From Betaproteobacteria bacterium (lineage in GTDB: Bacteria > Pseudomonadota > Gammaproteobacteria > Burkholderiales > SG8-41), in the NCBI GenBank assembly GCA_023266235.1, contig JAHFRL010000009.1, forward strand, positions 26,695-90,694: a DNA stretch of 64,000 nt, given 5' to 3'. Positions 28,394 to 37,627 of the stretch are shown here, in pieces. A program made the position numbers and the translations under genes. Every line of letters begins with the position of its first letter. The first letter of the stretch is position 1. The notes beneath the pieces were generated by a model. It saw only the letters and a program-made list of their open reading frames with translations, made no database searches and was not told the DNA's origin.

Positions 28394-28891
28394 TCAGACT
28401 TGTCCGGCTTTGCGTTTCCTGACGTGTTCCACCACGCCCTGCTTGCCGGCTTCGGTCTCCGGCTGCCAGGTGTTCGCGTGCTTGAGGAGCTCTGCTTTCT
28501 CCCACACGTGCGTCGCATCGCCCATGTAGACGATGAACACCTCGCATCCGTCCGGATATTCATAGGGTCCGTGGCGTATGTCCCAGCCGAATACGTAGTC
28601 GCCGGGGCGCAGGTCCTTGCCGGCCACGCACATGCGGCCCTTGGTCACCAGGATCGAATGCCAGCTCTTGTGGGTATGCGCGGGCTCGACATATCCCGGC
28701 GGGAACTGCTGCTTCATGTCGATGCGCTTCATCACCGGGTCGTAGTTCAAAACCTTGACCTTGACGCCGGGCGGCAGCTTGAGCAGCCCGCGCACGTCAT
28801 CGCTTTCCCATTCGACCTCGTGATCGTAAATCGCCTTGAACGTGTGATCGCAGCCGCCCGCAGCCGCGCTTTTTTTCGCTGTCATCTTCAT
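28394..28891 (-). CDS. Cupin-fold protein
   Basis: 165 residues. The conserved cupin metal-site pattern is visible as PAHTHKSWHSILVTKG and, later, LRPGDYVFGWDIRHGPYEYPDG. The N-terminal ~40 residues are less conserved. It lies between a Bug gene (28920) and the TauD-like dioxygenase, with gaps of 28 and 62 nt. It may be a small dioxygenase, isomerase or sensor for the same pathway. The first His pair supports metal binding; the function is unknown. Confidence 0.78.
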   Translation of the reverse strand: MKMTAKKSAAAGGCDHTFKAIYDHEVEWESDDVRGLLKLPPGVKVKVLNYDPVMKRIDMKQQFPPGYVEPAHTHKSWHSILVTKGRMCVAGKDLRPGDYVFGWDIRHGPYEYPDGCEVFIVYMGDATHVWEKAELLKHANTWQPETEAGKQGVVEHVRKRKAGQV

Positions 28892-28919
28892 CGTGCAGAT
28901 TCTCCCATTCTTTTCAGGT

Positions 28920-29918
28920 TCAATTCACTTCCACCTTGATCCCGGCGTCCTTGATGACCTTCAGATACTTCGTCCGATCCGACTTGATGATGCCGGCAAA
29001 TTCCTGCGGCGTGCTGGTCACCGACTCGATGCCAAGGGCGGTGTAGCGTTCTATCACATCCGGCTGCTTCAAGGCCTTGACGATTTCGGCGTTGACCTTG
29101 TTGATTATCTTCTGCGGCACCCCTTTCATTGTCAACAGTCCCCACCAGTTATCCAGGACCAGACCCGGCAATCCGGCTTCGATTGCGGTCGGTATGCCGG
29201 GCGTCAGCGGGAACGGCCTGGCGCCGGCCACCGCGACCGCCCGCAGCTTGCCCGATTTGACATAGGGCAGGGCAACCGGCATGTCGGCGAAGACCACTTG
29301 CACCTGCCCGGCCATGAGATCCAGCAGTGCGGGCGGAGAACCCTTGTACGGGACATGCGTAATTCTTGCCCCGGTCATGGTCGCGAACATCTCGCCGCCG
29401 AGATGGGGCAGCGTGCCGGTGCCGCTGCTGCCGTAATTGATTGAACCGGGTTTCGATTTGCCAAGCGCGATCAGGTCCTCCATCGACTTTACCGGCAGCG
29501 CCGGGTTGACCACGATCAATTGCGGAGCGGCGGCGATGACCGATACCGGCTCAAAGTCGCGCAGCGACTGATAGCCGGTCTTGTAGAAAAGCGGGTTGAG
29601 CACGATTGGGGCAACGCTGCCGACCACCCACGTATAGCCGTCCGCCGCTGCAGTGGCCGCGATCCCCGTGCCCAGACTGCCGCCGGCGCCCGGACGATTG
29701 TCGACAATGATGCGCTGCCCCAACGGTTCAGTCAGCTTCTCGCCGAGAATGCGCGCCAGAATATCGGAAGAACCGCCGGGCGGATACGGCGCTATGAGCC
29801 GGATCGGTTTGTTGGGGTAAGTCTGTGCTGCGGCCTGGCCTGCCGCCGGACCGGCTGTCAATGCGCAGACCGCTGCCCCCGACAGAAATACCATTCGTCG
29901 TACGGTCTGGCTTCGCAT
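28920..29918 (-). CDS. Bug/TctC-family periplasmic substrate-binding receptor
   Basis: 332 residues, ATG 29918 with GGGAGGAG upstream. Signal peptide ends near AAAQ, then YPNKPIRLIAPYPPGGSSD, DNRPGAGG, DGYT and VPYKGSPPAL. It leads the minus-strand operon that continues with the cupin and TauD-like genes. The 241-nt gap to the divergent oxidoreductase at 30160 contains the promoter region for both directions. Confidence 0.9.
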   Translation of the reverse strand: MRSQTVRRMVFLSGAAVCALTAGPAAGQAAAQTYPNKPIRLIAPYPPGGSSDILARILGEKLTEPLGQRIIVDNRPGAGGSLGTGIAATAAADGYTWVVGSVAPIVLNPLFYKTGYQSLRDFEPVSVIAAAPQLIVVNPALPVKSMEDLIALGKSKPGSINYGSSGTGTLPHLGGEMFATMTGARITHVPYKGSPPALLDLMAGQVQVVFADMPVALPYVKSGKLRAVAVAGARPFPLTPGIPTAIEAGLPGLVLDNWWGLLTMKGVPQKIINKVNAEIVKALKQPDVIERYTALGIESVTSTPQEFAGIIKSDRTKYLKVIKDAGIKVEVN

Positions 29919-30159
29919 GGATTTCTCCTCCCGCCGGTCGCAGGGTCCGGACTGCTTATTGATTACATCAATTTTCTCAGGCTGATCGCAGCATGCCGCG
30001 CACCAACACCGAAGTCAAATTTCTGCGGGTTGCGAAACCCGCGGCGCCGGCGCACTATCACGCGTCGCGCTTTCGCGCAGAGTATTTTTCCCGAAGCAGT
30101 GTCGCGCGACGCGCAATCGCGGCTACGCTGTTCACAACTTGTCAGCAGGAGATCAGGAA

Positions 30160-31143
30160 ATGTTGAACGCCGCAATTTACGGCATCGGGCGCTGGGGCGG
30201 CCGGCTGGTTGATTCAGTGAAAGCAAGCGACAAGATCCGCATCGTCAAGGGGATTTCCCGCAATCCCGACAAGCACCGCGAATTCTCCGCGAAAACCGGC
30301 ATTCCGGTCGTCTCCTCGTATGCGGACGTGCTCAAAGACCCGCAAATCGACGCCGTCGTGCTCGCCACGCCGCACTCGCTGCACCACGGGCATATCGTGG
30401 CCGCAGCCAGGGCCGGCAAGCATGTGTTCTGCGAGAAACCGCTCACGCTGACGCGCGCTACCGCCGAGTCGGCGGTGGCTGCCTGCCGCGCGGCGGGCGT
30501 GACGCTGGGGCTGGGTTTTAACCGCAGACATGTGCCGGCGTCCCTGGAGATGATGCGCCGGATTGACGCCGGCGAAATCGGCGAGGTACTGCACCTCGAG
30601 GGACAGCATTCCGGGCCCACCGGCTATCGGCTCAAAGCGGGCGACTGGCGGGCAACCCGGTCCGAGTCCCCCGGCGGCGGCATGACGGCACGCGGCATTC
30701 ACGCCCTCGATTCGATGATCCACATCGCCGGCCTGGTGAGTTCGGTCTATGCGTTCAGCGGGAAACGCAAGCTGCCTGCGGACATCGACATGGACGACAC
30801 CACTTCGCTGCTGCTGAAATTCTCGGGCGGCGCCACCGGCTATCTGGCCACGGTCTTTGTCACCGGCGAATTGTGGCGGGTGCATGTGTTCGGCACCAAG
30901 GGCTGGCTCGAGATGCGCGGCGACACCGAACTCGTGGCGTGCGCTCTGGAAGGAAAGCCGGAGCGCATCACGCTGCCGGCGATCGACAGGGAGCAGGCGA
31001 CGCTCGAGGCGTTCGCCGCTACCGTGGCCGCCAAAAAGCCATGCATGGTGCCGCCCGAGCAGGCGGTCAACGGCATTGCCGTGCTCGAAGCAATCGTGGC
31101 GTCGGCCGCCAGCGGCAGCCCGGTCCGGATCGATCAGCCGTGA
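30160..31143 (+). CDS. Gfo/Idh/MocA-family NAD(P)-dependent oxidoreductase
   Basis: 327 residues from ATG 30160. The Rossmann start is AAIYGIGRWGGRL, followed by the family motif FCEKPLTLT, and a catalytic-region His in GGMTARGIHALDSM. These enzymes oxidise or reduce sugars and related compounds, though some act on other hydroxy-acids. It heads a plus-strand set with an alpha/beta hydrolase (23 nt later) and a Bug receptor. The substrate is unknown. Confidence 0.88.
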   Translation: MLNAAIYGIGRWGGRLVDSVKASDKIRIVKGISRNPDKHREFSAKTGIPVVSSYADVLKDPQIDAVVLATPHSLHHGHIVAAARAGKHVFCEKPLTLTRATAESAVAACRAAGVTLGLGFNRRHVPASLEMMRRIDAGEIGEVLHLEGQHSGPTGYRLKAGDWRATRSESPGGGMTARGIHALDSMIHIAGLVSSVYAFSGKRKLPADIDMDDTTSLLLKFSGGATGYLATVFVTGELWRVHVFGTKGWLEMRGDTELVACALEGKPERITLPAIDREQATLEAFAATVAAKKPCMVPPEQAVNGIAVLEAIVASAASGSPVRIDQP

Positions 31144-31166
31144 GGTTGCAAGACCGGGAATACGCA

Positions 31167-32009
31167 ATGACCGCGAACCCGCATTTCGCCACGGTGGGCG
31201 ATCTCGCCATCCACTACGATCTGGCTGACTACACCGACCCGTGGCGAACGGACGAGCCGGCAACGTTCCTGCTCTACCCCGGCTATTGCCGGAACATCGA
31301 ATTCTGGCGCGCGTGGGTGCCGTTGCTGGGGCGCGACTATCGCGTGTTGAGAATGGACGCCCGCGGCTATGGCGAGACGGGCAAGCCGCCGCCCGGCTCG
31401 CCGCTGACCACGGACATGCTGGCCGATGACGCCATCGGCCTCATGGATGTGCTGGGCATACAACGCGCGCACTGGGTCGGCGAATCGACCGGCGGCGCCG
31501 TGGGCCTGGTCGCGGCACTCAATCATCCGGAGCGCATCGCCTCGATCACGCTGTGCAACACGGCTGCCAGGATGGGCGACGAGACCGTATCCACCTATGC
31601 GATCGGCGAGGCGAACCAGGGCGCGGCGATCGAGAAATACGGCGTCGCCGAGTGGTGCCGCAGAACATTGCAGTACCGGATGGATGTGAGCCACGCGCCC
31701 GCGGGACTCGCCGAATTCGTGCCCAGGGAGATGGCGAAGACCCCGGCGCATATCGCGGTGGCCGCGTTCAAACTTTTCTCCACCGTGAACCTGATGCCGC
31801 GCCTGCCGAAAGTCAAGGCGCCCACGTTGCTGATCGTCGGCAGCAAATGCACCGAGCGCCGCAAGCGGCACATGGCGGAGATGCGCGACAAGCTGCAGCG
31901 CGCGAAGCTGGTTGAGCTCGAGGGTTACGATTACGGCATCCACTTCCTCGCCCCGGATGCGGTGGTTGCCGAGATCCGCAAGTTTCTGCGAGAAACCAAG
32001 GACCAATGA
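31167..32009 (+). CDS. Alpha/beta hydrolase
   Basis: 280 residues. Nucleophile elbow HWVGESTGGAVG with S107; acid region around LLIVGSKCTE; terminal His in YGIHFLAPD. The oxyanion region is LLYPGY rather than the usual HG. It shares the LADYTDPWR segment with the paralogue at 42877, whose nucleophile Ser is missing. Overlaps the frame of the downstream Bug gene by 4 nt (ATGA) if that gene starts at 32006. Probably hydrolyses an ester or enol lactone. Confidence 0.87.
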   Translation: MTANPHFATVGDLAIHYDLADYTDPWRTDEPATFLLYPGYCRNIEFWRAWVPLLGRDYRVLRMDARGYGETGKPPPGSPLTTDMLADDAIGLMDVLGIQRAHWVGESTGGAVGLVAALNHPERIASITLCNTAARMGDETVSTYAIGEANQGAAIEKYGVAEWCRRTLQYRMDVSHAPAGLAEFVPREMAKTPAHIAVAAFKLFSTVNLMPRLPKVKAPTLLIVGSKCTERRKRHMAEMRDKLQRAKLVELEGYDYGIHFLAPDAVVAEIRKFLRETKDQ

Positions 32010-32168
32010 AGCCGCCGATGGACGCAGATAGAGTCAAAAACAAATACCGAAACGTCACCTATAGCGAGCACAGAAAAATGATTGCTTCGAAATTTTCTGC
32101 ATTTTTATTTTCCTCTGCGGTTCGATTCTTGATTTTCATCGGCGTTTATCGGCGTTTATCGGCGGTTA
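32010..32168. repeat. Dispersed inverted-repeat element (GCCGATG type), copy 2
   Basis: The left arm gccgccgatggacgcagata (32012-32031) pairs with the right arm, which carries catcggcg followed by tatcggcg twice (32135-32166). The internal part is AT-rich and differs from copy 1 at 2705. As in copy 1, the right arm ends immediately before the signal-peptide core of a Bug gene. It contains no coding sequence beyond the possible N-terminal extension of that gene. Confidence 0.65.
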
Positions 32169-33124
32169 CAGTTTTCGCTGCGCTGCTGTGCGGGGCCGCG
32201 CTTCACGTCGCATCGGCGCAGCCCTACCCCACCCGGCCGATCAGGCTGATCGTCCCGTATCCGCCCGGCGCCAGCACCAACGACATCCTTGGCCGCGCGC
32301 TCGCGGTGCGCCTGTCCGAGGCGTTGGGACAGCAAATCGTCGTGGACAACCGCTCGGGCGCCAGCGGCAACATGGGTTCCGAGCTCGTGGCGAAATCGAC
32401 GCCCGATGGTTACACGCTGCTGATCGGCGTCGCCGGCCCGCTGGCGGTCGGCCCGAGCGTGTATGCCAAGCTCGGCTACGATCCGATCAAGGACTTGGCA
32501 CCCATCGCGATGTTTGCGTCGATACCGTACGTGCTGGTCGTCAACCCCTCGGTGCCGGCGACCAACATCAAGGAACTGATCGCGCTCGCCAAAGCCAAAC
32601 CGGGCCAGCTGAACTTCGCGTCGAGCGGCAACGGCGGCTCGCCGCACCTGTGCGGGGAACTGTTCAAGACCATGGCCGGCATCGACATCGTGCATATCCC
32701 GTACAAGGGCGCCGCCATCGCGATGATCGACGTCTTGAGCGGGCAGATACCCATGATTTGCACTGGCGCGACGGCGCTCGCCGCGCACATCAAGGCCGGC
32801 CGGGTGCGCCCGCTCGGCGTGGCGACGCTCAAGCGCACGGCGCTGATGCCGGAGTTGCCGACCATCAGCGAGCAGGGACTGACCGGTTTCGAGGTCAACT
32901 CGTGGAGCGGCCTGCTCGCGCCGGCAAAGACGCCGGAGCCGATCATCCGCCGCCTCTACGAAGCGGTGGCAAAGATCGTCAACAGCGACGACATGAAAAA
33001 CTTTCTCGCGAACGTCGGTGCCGAGCCGGCGCTGATGGACCCGCGCGAGTTCGGCGCCTACCTTAAAGCCGATACCGCCAAGTGGGCGAAGGTAGTGAAA
33101 GCGGCGAACCTGAAGGTGGACTAG
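32078..33124 (+). CDS. Bug/TctC-family periplasmic substrate-binding receptor
   Basis: 348 residues from ATG 32078. ATG 32006 (ATGA overlap with the hydrolase) and TTG 32129 are also possible; the region is repeat-derived and the start is unresolved. Signal-peptide core is YRRLSAVTVFAALLCGAAL, ending near ASAQ, then YPTRPIRLIVPYPPG with one extra residue before DILGR, DNRSGASG, PDGYT and IPYKGAAIAM. It closes the oxidoreductase-hydrolase-Bug set. Confidence 0.85.
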   Translation: MIASKFSAFLFSSAVRFLIFIGVYRRLSAVTVFAALLCGAALHVASAQPYPTRPIRLIVPYPPGASTNDILGRALAVRLSEALGQQIVVDNRSGASGNMGSELVAKSTPDGYTLLIGVAGPLAVGPSVYAKLGYDPIKDLAPIAMFASIPYVLVVNPSVPATNIKELIALAKAKPGQLNFASSGNGGSPHLCGELFKTMAGIDIVHIPYKGAAIAMIDVLSGQIPMICTGATALAAHIKAGRVRPLGVATLKRTALMPELPTISEQGLTGFEVNSWSGLLAPAKTPEPIIRRLYEAVAKIVNSDDMKNFLANVGAEPALMDPREFGAYLKADTAKWAKVVKAANLKVD

Positions 33125-33211
33125 AGTGATTCAGCGATTGAGTACCCGTCATTGCAGCAAATCGCCTTTGGCGGCCGCTGAACTCAAACGCTTAGGCGTT
33201 CGATTTCGTTG

Positions 33212-34588
33212 TTACATAAGATGGGGCCTGCCGGGTTTCGGCAGAAGTTCTTCGATGCTCTGAGAAATCGACAACAGCGTCGCCTCGCAGCCTGGGGCGC
33301 ACATCAGCTGGATACCTACGGGCAGGTCGGTCCCGACTGGTTTTACCGGTATGGAAATGCCGCACTGTCCGAACAGATTTCCCGGGCGCGTATTGCGCGT
33401 GCTCTTGTGAGTCCATGCGATCGCGGTTTCTACAGTCGCGCACTCGTCTACTGCCACCGCAGTGCTGAACGTCGTCGGACTGATCCAGCCGTCCAGCCAC
33501 TGCATGCGCTTGCGCGCGATGCCGCGGAGCGCGTTTGCTCGATGCAGTTGACGAATGTAATCCACCGCTGTCAACGCGAACGCACCTTGCAGGCGGCTCC
33601 GCACGATGGGATCGAGCACCCCTTGTCCCGCTTGCACCCGTTCGCGGCCCAAGTGAGCCAGCAGCTCGGCTGCCATGATCGGGACGATGATTTCATTCGT
33701 TTCACGCACTTCCGGAATTTCGATTGGCACGAGTTCGACGCCCGCCTTTTCGAGTACTGTCAAGGCAGATTCAACGGATTGCCGAACGGTTGCAGTCAAG
33801 TCATCGAAATAGTGATTGGCCGGCCGACCCAGCTTAATACCGCGTATGGGCTTGGACGATGATGGAGGTTCGTTGCTCAGCGCGGCATACGCAATTGCCG
33901 CTTCCTCCGCAGAGCGGGAAAAGAAACCAATAGAATCGAATGAATGCGATAGAGGGAAGACCCCGTCGAGCGACCACCGCCCGGCGGTCGCCTTGAATCC
34001 ACACACGCCACATAGCGCAGCCGGCTGCCGCACGGAGCCGCCAGTGTCCGAACCAAATGCGAGAGCACACATGCCCGCCGCGAGCGCGACCGCCGAGCCG
34101 CTGCTCGAGCCGCCCGGCATGCGATGCACTTTGGTATCCCACGGATTGCGCGGCGGCTTCTGATTCAAATTCACGAGCCCAAACGCGAACTCCGTCATCC
34201 GCGTCTTTCCCAAAATGACGCAACCGGCGCGCTTCAGTTTCCTGATGAAAGTGCCTTCGGGTTCGACGAGGTCACTGACATCGAGCCGTGAGCCAACCCT
34301 TGACTGCGGCATGCCGGCGACGGTGTACAAGTCCTTGACCGCAACGGGAACACCCATGAGCGGCCCGAGATCGACTCCGCCTGCCAGCAATCGGTCGACC
34401 CCGCGCGCTGTCTCAAGCGCTTGTTCGGATGCGACGTGCGTGAATGCCTCGAGTCCCGGATCGAGCGCAGCGATTCGCGCCAGATAAAGTCCGGTCGCCC
34501 GCTCCGAAGTGATCTCGCCTCGCCGCAAGCGGGCACCGAACTGCGCGATGCTTGATCCCGCGAGAGGATCTGCGGCAAGGTCATTCAT
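33212..34588 (-). CDS. Amidase signature-family amidase
   Basis: 458 residues. The Ser-cisSer-Lys triad region is intact: VAVKDLYTV with K85, GGSSSGSAVALAAG (159-172) and GSDTGGSVRQPAA with S185. It hydrolyses an amide to a carboxylate and ammonia or amine in the cytoplasm. It is the last gene of a minus-strand run after a hydrolase (12-nt gap), a deacetylase and a Bug gene, all facing away from an IclR regulator. The likely substrate is an amide or ureide taken up through the Bug receptor (inference). Confidence 0.93.
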   Translation of the reverse strand: MNDLAADPLAGSSIAQFGARLRRGEITSERATGLYLARIAALDPGLEAFTHVASEQALETARGVDRLLAGGVDLGPLMGVPVAVKDLYTVAGMPQSRVGSRLDVSDLVEPEGTFIRKLKRAGCVILGKTRMTEFAFGLVNLNQKPPRNPWDTKVHRMPGGSSSGSAVALAAGMCALAFGSDTGGSVRQPAALCGVCGFKATAGRWSLDGVFPLSHSFDSIGFFSRSAEEAAIAYAALSNEPPSSSKPIRGIKLGRPANHYFDDLTATVRQSVESALTVLEKAGVELVPIEIPEVRETNEIIVPIMAAELLAHLGRERVQAGQGVLDPIVRSRLQGAFALTAVDYIRQLHRANALRGIARKRMQWLDGWISPTTFSTAVAVDECATVETAIAWTHKSTRNTRPGNLFGQCGISIPVKPVGTDLPVGIQLMCAPGCEATLLSISQSIEELLPKPGRPHLM

Positions 34589-34600
34589 GCAAGCGTGCCT

Positions 34601-35509
34601 CTAATCGCGCGGCGGCGGAATGGTGAGGAAACCCTTGAGCAAGTGATAGAAGCGATGTCGGTTGATTCCCAGCGGCGCGATGTGCGCGGAATGCGCCAAT
34701 ATCGAGAAGTGCTTATCGGGATTCGGCAACTCGCGGTAGAAGTTCAGGATGTCCTCGATTGTCGAAATGGCGTCGTGTGCGCCACGCATAATGTAAACGG
34801 GACAGGTGATCTTCTTCGGATCCACCAACGGGAGCTTCGTGCACATGTCCAGGAACGTCCCCGTAGGAACGCTATCGCCGTCCTTCAGGGCCGCATCGGC
34901 CAGCGCCTGGACGACTTCCTCCTCGCAGGTGCGAACACCGGGCGCATCTCGCGTTAAGGACTGACGGAACGTGTCGCGCTTGACCGGCCGCATATTGCTG
35001 CTCCGATAGACGTCGAGCCCTTCGCGCCGCTTGGCGAGCGTCACGGATCCTTCGCCAGTCCATACGAACGCATCCAGTATCAGGCGCTCGACCTTGGCCG
35101 GATTGAGTTGCGCAAAGAGCGCTGCACGCAACGCGCCGGATGACTGGCCATAAAAAGTGTATCTGCCCAGACCGGTTTCGCGATCGAGGACGACCGTGGC
35201 AGCTTTGAGGTCCTCGGCGCCCGTCGCGATGTCCGAATTGCTCGCAGTCCTCGAAGACCGGCCATAGCATTCGTGGTCCACAGTCCAGACGTCGAAGCCC
35301 ATCTTCGCGCATTCGTCCATCACCGAATAGTCGTCGCGCCCTGGCACCTGCATGTCGTAACCCGGTTTACTCGAAAATGACGAGCCGTGAACCAAGAACA
35401 GCACCGGTGGGTTCTTGCCCTTCGCGGGCGGGTTAAGGCATTTGCGGAACATGTAGAGGTCGACGTTACCCTTCTTCGCCCAGTACTCCGCGCTCCAGAT
35501 CTTCGCCAT
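34601..35509 (-). CDS. Alpha/beta hydrolase
   Basis: 302 residues from ATG 35509 with GGGAG upstream. HGSSFSSKPG near the N-terminus supplies the oxyanion hole; nucleophile elbow YGQSSGALRA with S123; a late His in SAHIAPLG. Longer open frame to 35533 is possible. It lies 50 nt after the deacetylase gene and 12 nt before the amidase, so all are probably co-transcribed. Confidence 0.85.
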   Translation of the reverse strand: MAKIWSAEYWAKKGNVDLYMFRKCLNPPAKGKNPPVLFLVHGSSFSSKPGYDMQVPGRDDYSVMDECAKMGFDVWTVDHECYGRSSRTASNSDIATGAEDLKAATVVLDRETGLGRYTFYGQSSGALRAALFAQLNPAKVERLILDAFVWTGEGSVTLAKRREGLDVYRSSNMRPVKRDTFRQSLTRDAPGVRTCEEEVVQALADAALKDGDSVPTGTFLDMCTKLPLVDPKKITCPVYIMRGAHDAISTIEDILNFYRELPNPDKHFSILAHSAHIAPLGINRHRFYHLLKGFLTIPPPRD

Positions 35510-35559
35510 TCGCAAAACTCCCGTAGGTTTCATACATACTGCGCGCGGATGCGCGCGAA

Positions 35560-36480
35560 TTATTCCGATTTCAGCCCCCCCGGCAGGATGTCCTTATCCA
35601 GGGTGTGGCAATAATCCGCGATATCGGCGGGTTTGCAGAACCACACCCTATCCTTCAGCTTGTGCGACACGCAATGTTTCAGCGCCTCGCGCAGCGGACG
35701 CAAGCGGAAGGGCTGACCATAAATGTACGGATGTATGGAGATGTTGTACACCAACGGGTGCTTCTCGGACTGCTCGATCATTTCGTCGAACTGGTCCACG
35801 AGCATGTCGCAGAATTCGCGCGCGGTGTGCTGGCGATGCATGACTTGGGACGCGTCGTTCAACTCTACCGGATAGGGTACTGAAAGCAGCGGGCCCGACC
35901 GCGTCCTTATCCAGAACGGCTGATCGTCGCAGGGCCAATCCATGATGTAGGTATAGCCGGCCTCCTTGATGAGGTCGGGCGTGGTCGCGCTCTCAGTGGC
36001 GCCGGCGCCCATCCAGCCTTTCGGAGCTTTACCTTCTTTCTCGGTAAAGGTCTTGGTCACCTGGCGGATGATCTCTTCCTCGTCGCCCTCCCACCTGAAA
36101 TCGCTCAGATTTTCCGAGTTCGTCCGGCCGTGGCTCACGATCTCGTCGCCCCGCCGGCGTATCGCGTCAAACATCTGAGGACAATAGTCGTAGAGGAGGC
36201 TATTGGCGTTGTGGGCGACCGGCAGGTTGAGTTCGTCGAACAGGTCAAATAGCCGCCAGATTCCGATCCGGTTGCCGTAATCCCGCCACGAGTAGTTGCG
36301 GTGCGTCTGTGGTTCGTTGTGCTTGGCGTTGTCGTGGCCGCGTCCTTTCAAGAAAGCCCAACACTCGATGTTGGTCGTGATACAGAACGCGAGGCGCCTG
36401 CGGTTAGGCCAACTGTAATCTTTGCGTTCAATGATGGGCGAATAGTCGTAGCGGTTGTGGCGCGGTAGCTTCAGGCTCAT
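35560..36480 (-). CDS. Polysaccharide deacetylase/NodB-homology hydrolase (allantoinase-like branch)
   Basis: 306 residues. The N-terminus LAFCITTNIECWAF is the region where the NodB family places its catalytic Asp, although here the motif is degenerate (TTNIE). Further on, EIVSHGRTNSENL carries His ligand-type residues, and YNISIHPYIYGQPFRL is the C-terminal His motif. This is the pattern of PuuE-like allantoinases and C-N deacetylases rather than of exported polysaccharide enzymes; no signal peptide is seen. In this amidase operon it would deformylate or deacylate an amide-type substrate (inference). Confidence 0.82.
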   Translation of the reverse strand: MSLKLPRHNRYDYSPIIERKDYSWPNRRRLAFCITTNIECWAFLKGRGHDNAKHNEPQTHRNYSWRDYGNRIGIWRLFDLFDELNLPVAHNANSLLYDYCPQMFDAIRRRGDEIVSHGRTNSENLSDFRWEGDEEEIIRQVTKTFTEKEGKAPKGWMGAGATESATTPDLIKEAGYTYIMDWPCDDQPFWIRTRSGPLLSVPYPVELNDASQVMHRQHTAREFCDMLVDQFDEMIEQSEKHPLVYNISIHPYIYGQPFRLRPLREALKHCVSHKLKDRVWFCKPADIADYCHTLDKDILPGGLKSE

Positions 36481-36532
36481 TGTTTCCTCATGAATTCGTG
36501 GTTGTGGGTGGGAAAGATCGATGCACGGTATT

Positions 36533-37513
36533 TCAGTCGGCGCGCGCGCCAGAATCTTTCACGGCAAGCCCCAGCTTGACCATTTCCGAGACCATGTGTG
36601 CGGCGAATTCTTCTGGCGTGCTCGTGATGGGCTCGGCGCTGATGCTGTTGTAGTACGCCCTGGCTTCCGGTGCGTTCACTGCTTTCACGACTTCGCTGTT
36701 CAGGCGAGCCAATATTTCTTTGGGTAGTCCGGCAGGCGCGAGGAGGCCGCTATAGAGGACCACTTCGTAGCCCGGGACACCCGCCTCGGCAATTGTGGGC
36801 ACACCGGGAATCGCCGATGCGCGCTTTAAAGTCGTCACCCCGAGTGCGCGCACTTTTTCCGCCTGCATCATCGGAATCGCGGACGGCATCGTTGCGAAGG
36901 TCAACGCGATTTCTCCGCCGATGATCCCGAGGATGGCCAAGGTGCCGCTCTTGTATGGGACATGCATGAGGTTGATGGCGGCGCGTTTCTTGAACATCTC
37001 GCCGGCGAGATGAATGACTGTTCCGACGCCGGAGGAACCGTAGCTCACCTCACGGGGCCTGGCCTTCGCCAGCGCTATGAGCTCCTTGACGCTCTTCACG
37101 GGGAGCGACGGATGGATCACGAGCACAAGCGGCGTCGAAGCAACCAGGCTGATCGGCGTGAAATCGTTGATCGAGTCGTACGGCAGCTTGCGATACAGGC
37201 TGGCGTTGATCGCGTGCGTAGTCATGTCCTGCATGAAAAGCGTGTAACCGTCAGCCGGAGACTTCGCGACGAGATTGGCGGCGAGCGTCGTGCCGGCGCC
37301 CGGCCGGTTATCGATGACGACCTGTTTGCCCATTTCCTGGGACAGCGGCTTGGCCAGCGTGCGTGCAAGCCCGTCGGAGACGCCGGCTGCGGGAAAGCCG
37401 ACGACAATACGTAGGGGCTTGGTGGGATAAGAGCTGTCGGCATTCGCCCCAGCGGTGCTGAGCGAAAGCAGTAAACCAGCGAAAACGGCAAAAGCGGGGG
37501 GTCTTTGTTGCAT
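36533..37513 (-). CDS. Bug/TctC-family receptor, first gene of the IclR-linked amidase operon
   Basis: 326 residues, ATG 37513 with GGAG upstream. Signal peptide ends near ANADS, then YPTKPLRIVVGFPAAG (VVGF replaces the usual VVPF), DNRPGAG, DGYT and VPYKSGTLAI. It faces a divergent IclR gene across a 114-nt AT-rich gap containing a palindrome, so its expression is probably controlled by that regulator. Downstream are the deacetylase, hydrolase and amidase genes. Confidence 0.9.
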   Translation of the reverse strand: MQQRPPAFAVFAGLLLSLSTAGANADSSYPTKPLRIVVGFPAAGVSDGLARTLAKPLSQEMGKQVVIDNRPGAGTTLAANLVAKSPADGYTLFMQDMTTHAINASLYRKLPYDSINDFTPISLVASTPLVLVIHPSLPVKSVKELIALAKARPREVSYGSSGVGTVIHLAGEMFKKRAAINLMHVPYKSGTLAILGIIGGEIALTFATMPSAIPMMQAEKVRALGVTTLKRASAIPGVPTIAEAGVPGYEVVLYSGLLAPAGLPKEILARLNSEVVKAVNAPEARAYYNSISAEPITSTPEEFAAHMVSEMVKLGLAVKDSGARAD

Positions 37514-37553
37514 GTGATTCTCCTTGCATCAATTCCGCTAGTATTCTAATATA

Positions 37554-37568
37554 TTGAACATAATTCAA
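37554..37568. promoter_or_regulatory. Palindromic operator in the IclR/Bug divergent promoter region
   Basis: TTGAACATAATTCAA is a 5-bp perfect inverted repeat (TTGAA/TTCAA) with a 5-nt centre. The surrounding 37535-37590 is strikingly AT-rich for this genome, including tattctaatatattg and agtatactgaata, and probably holds overlapping promoters. IclR regulators usually bind such sites and control the divergent operon. Confidence 0.55.
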
Positions 37569-37627
37569 GTATACTGAATACATCTTAGGTGAGAGGTTGT
37601 GGCGGGTCAAGGGGAAACTCGGTTTCA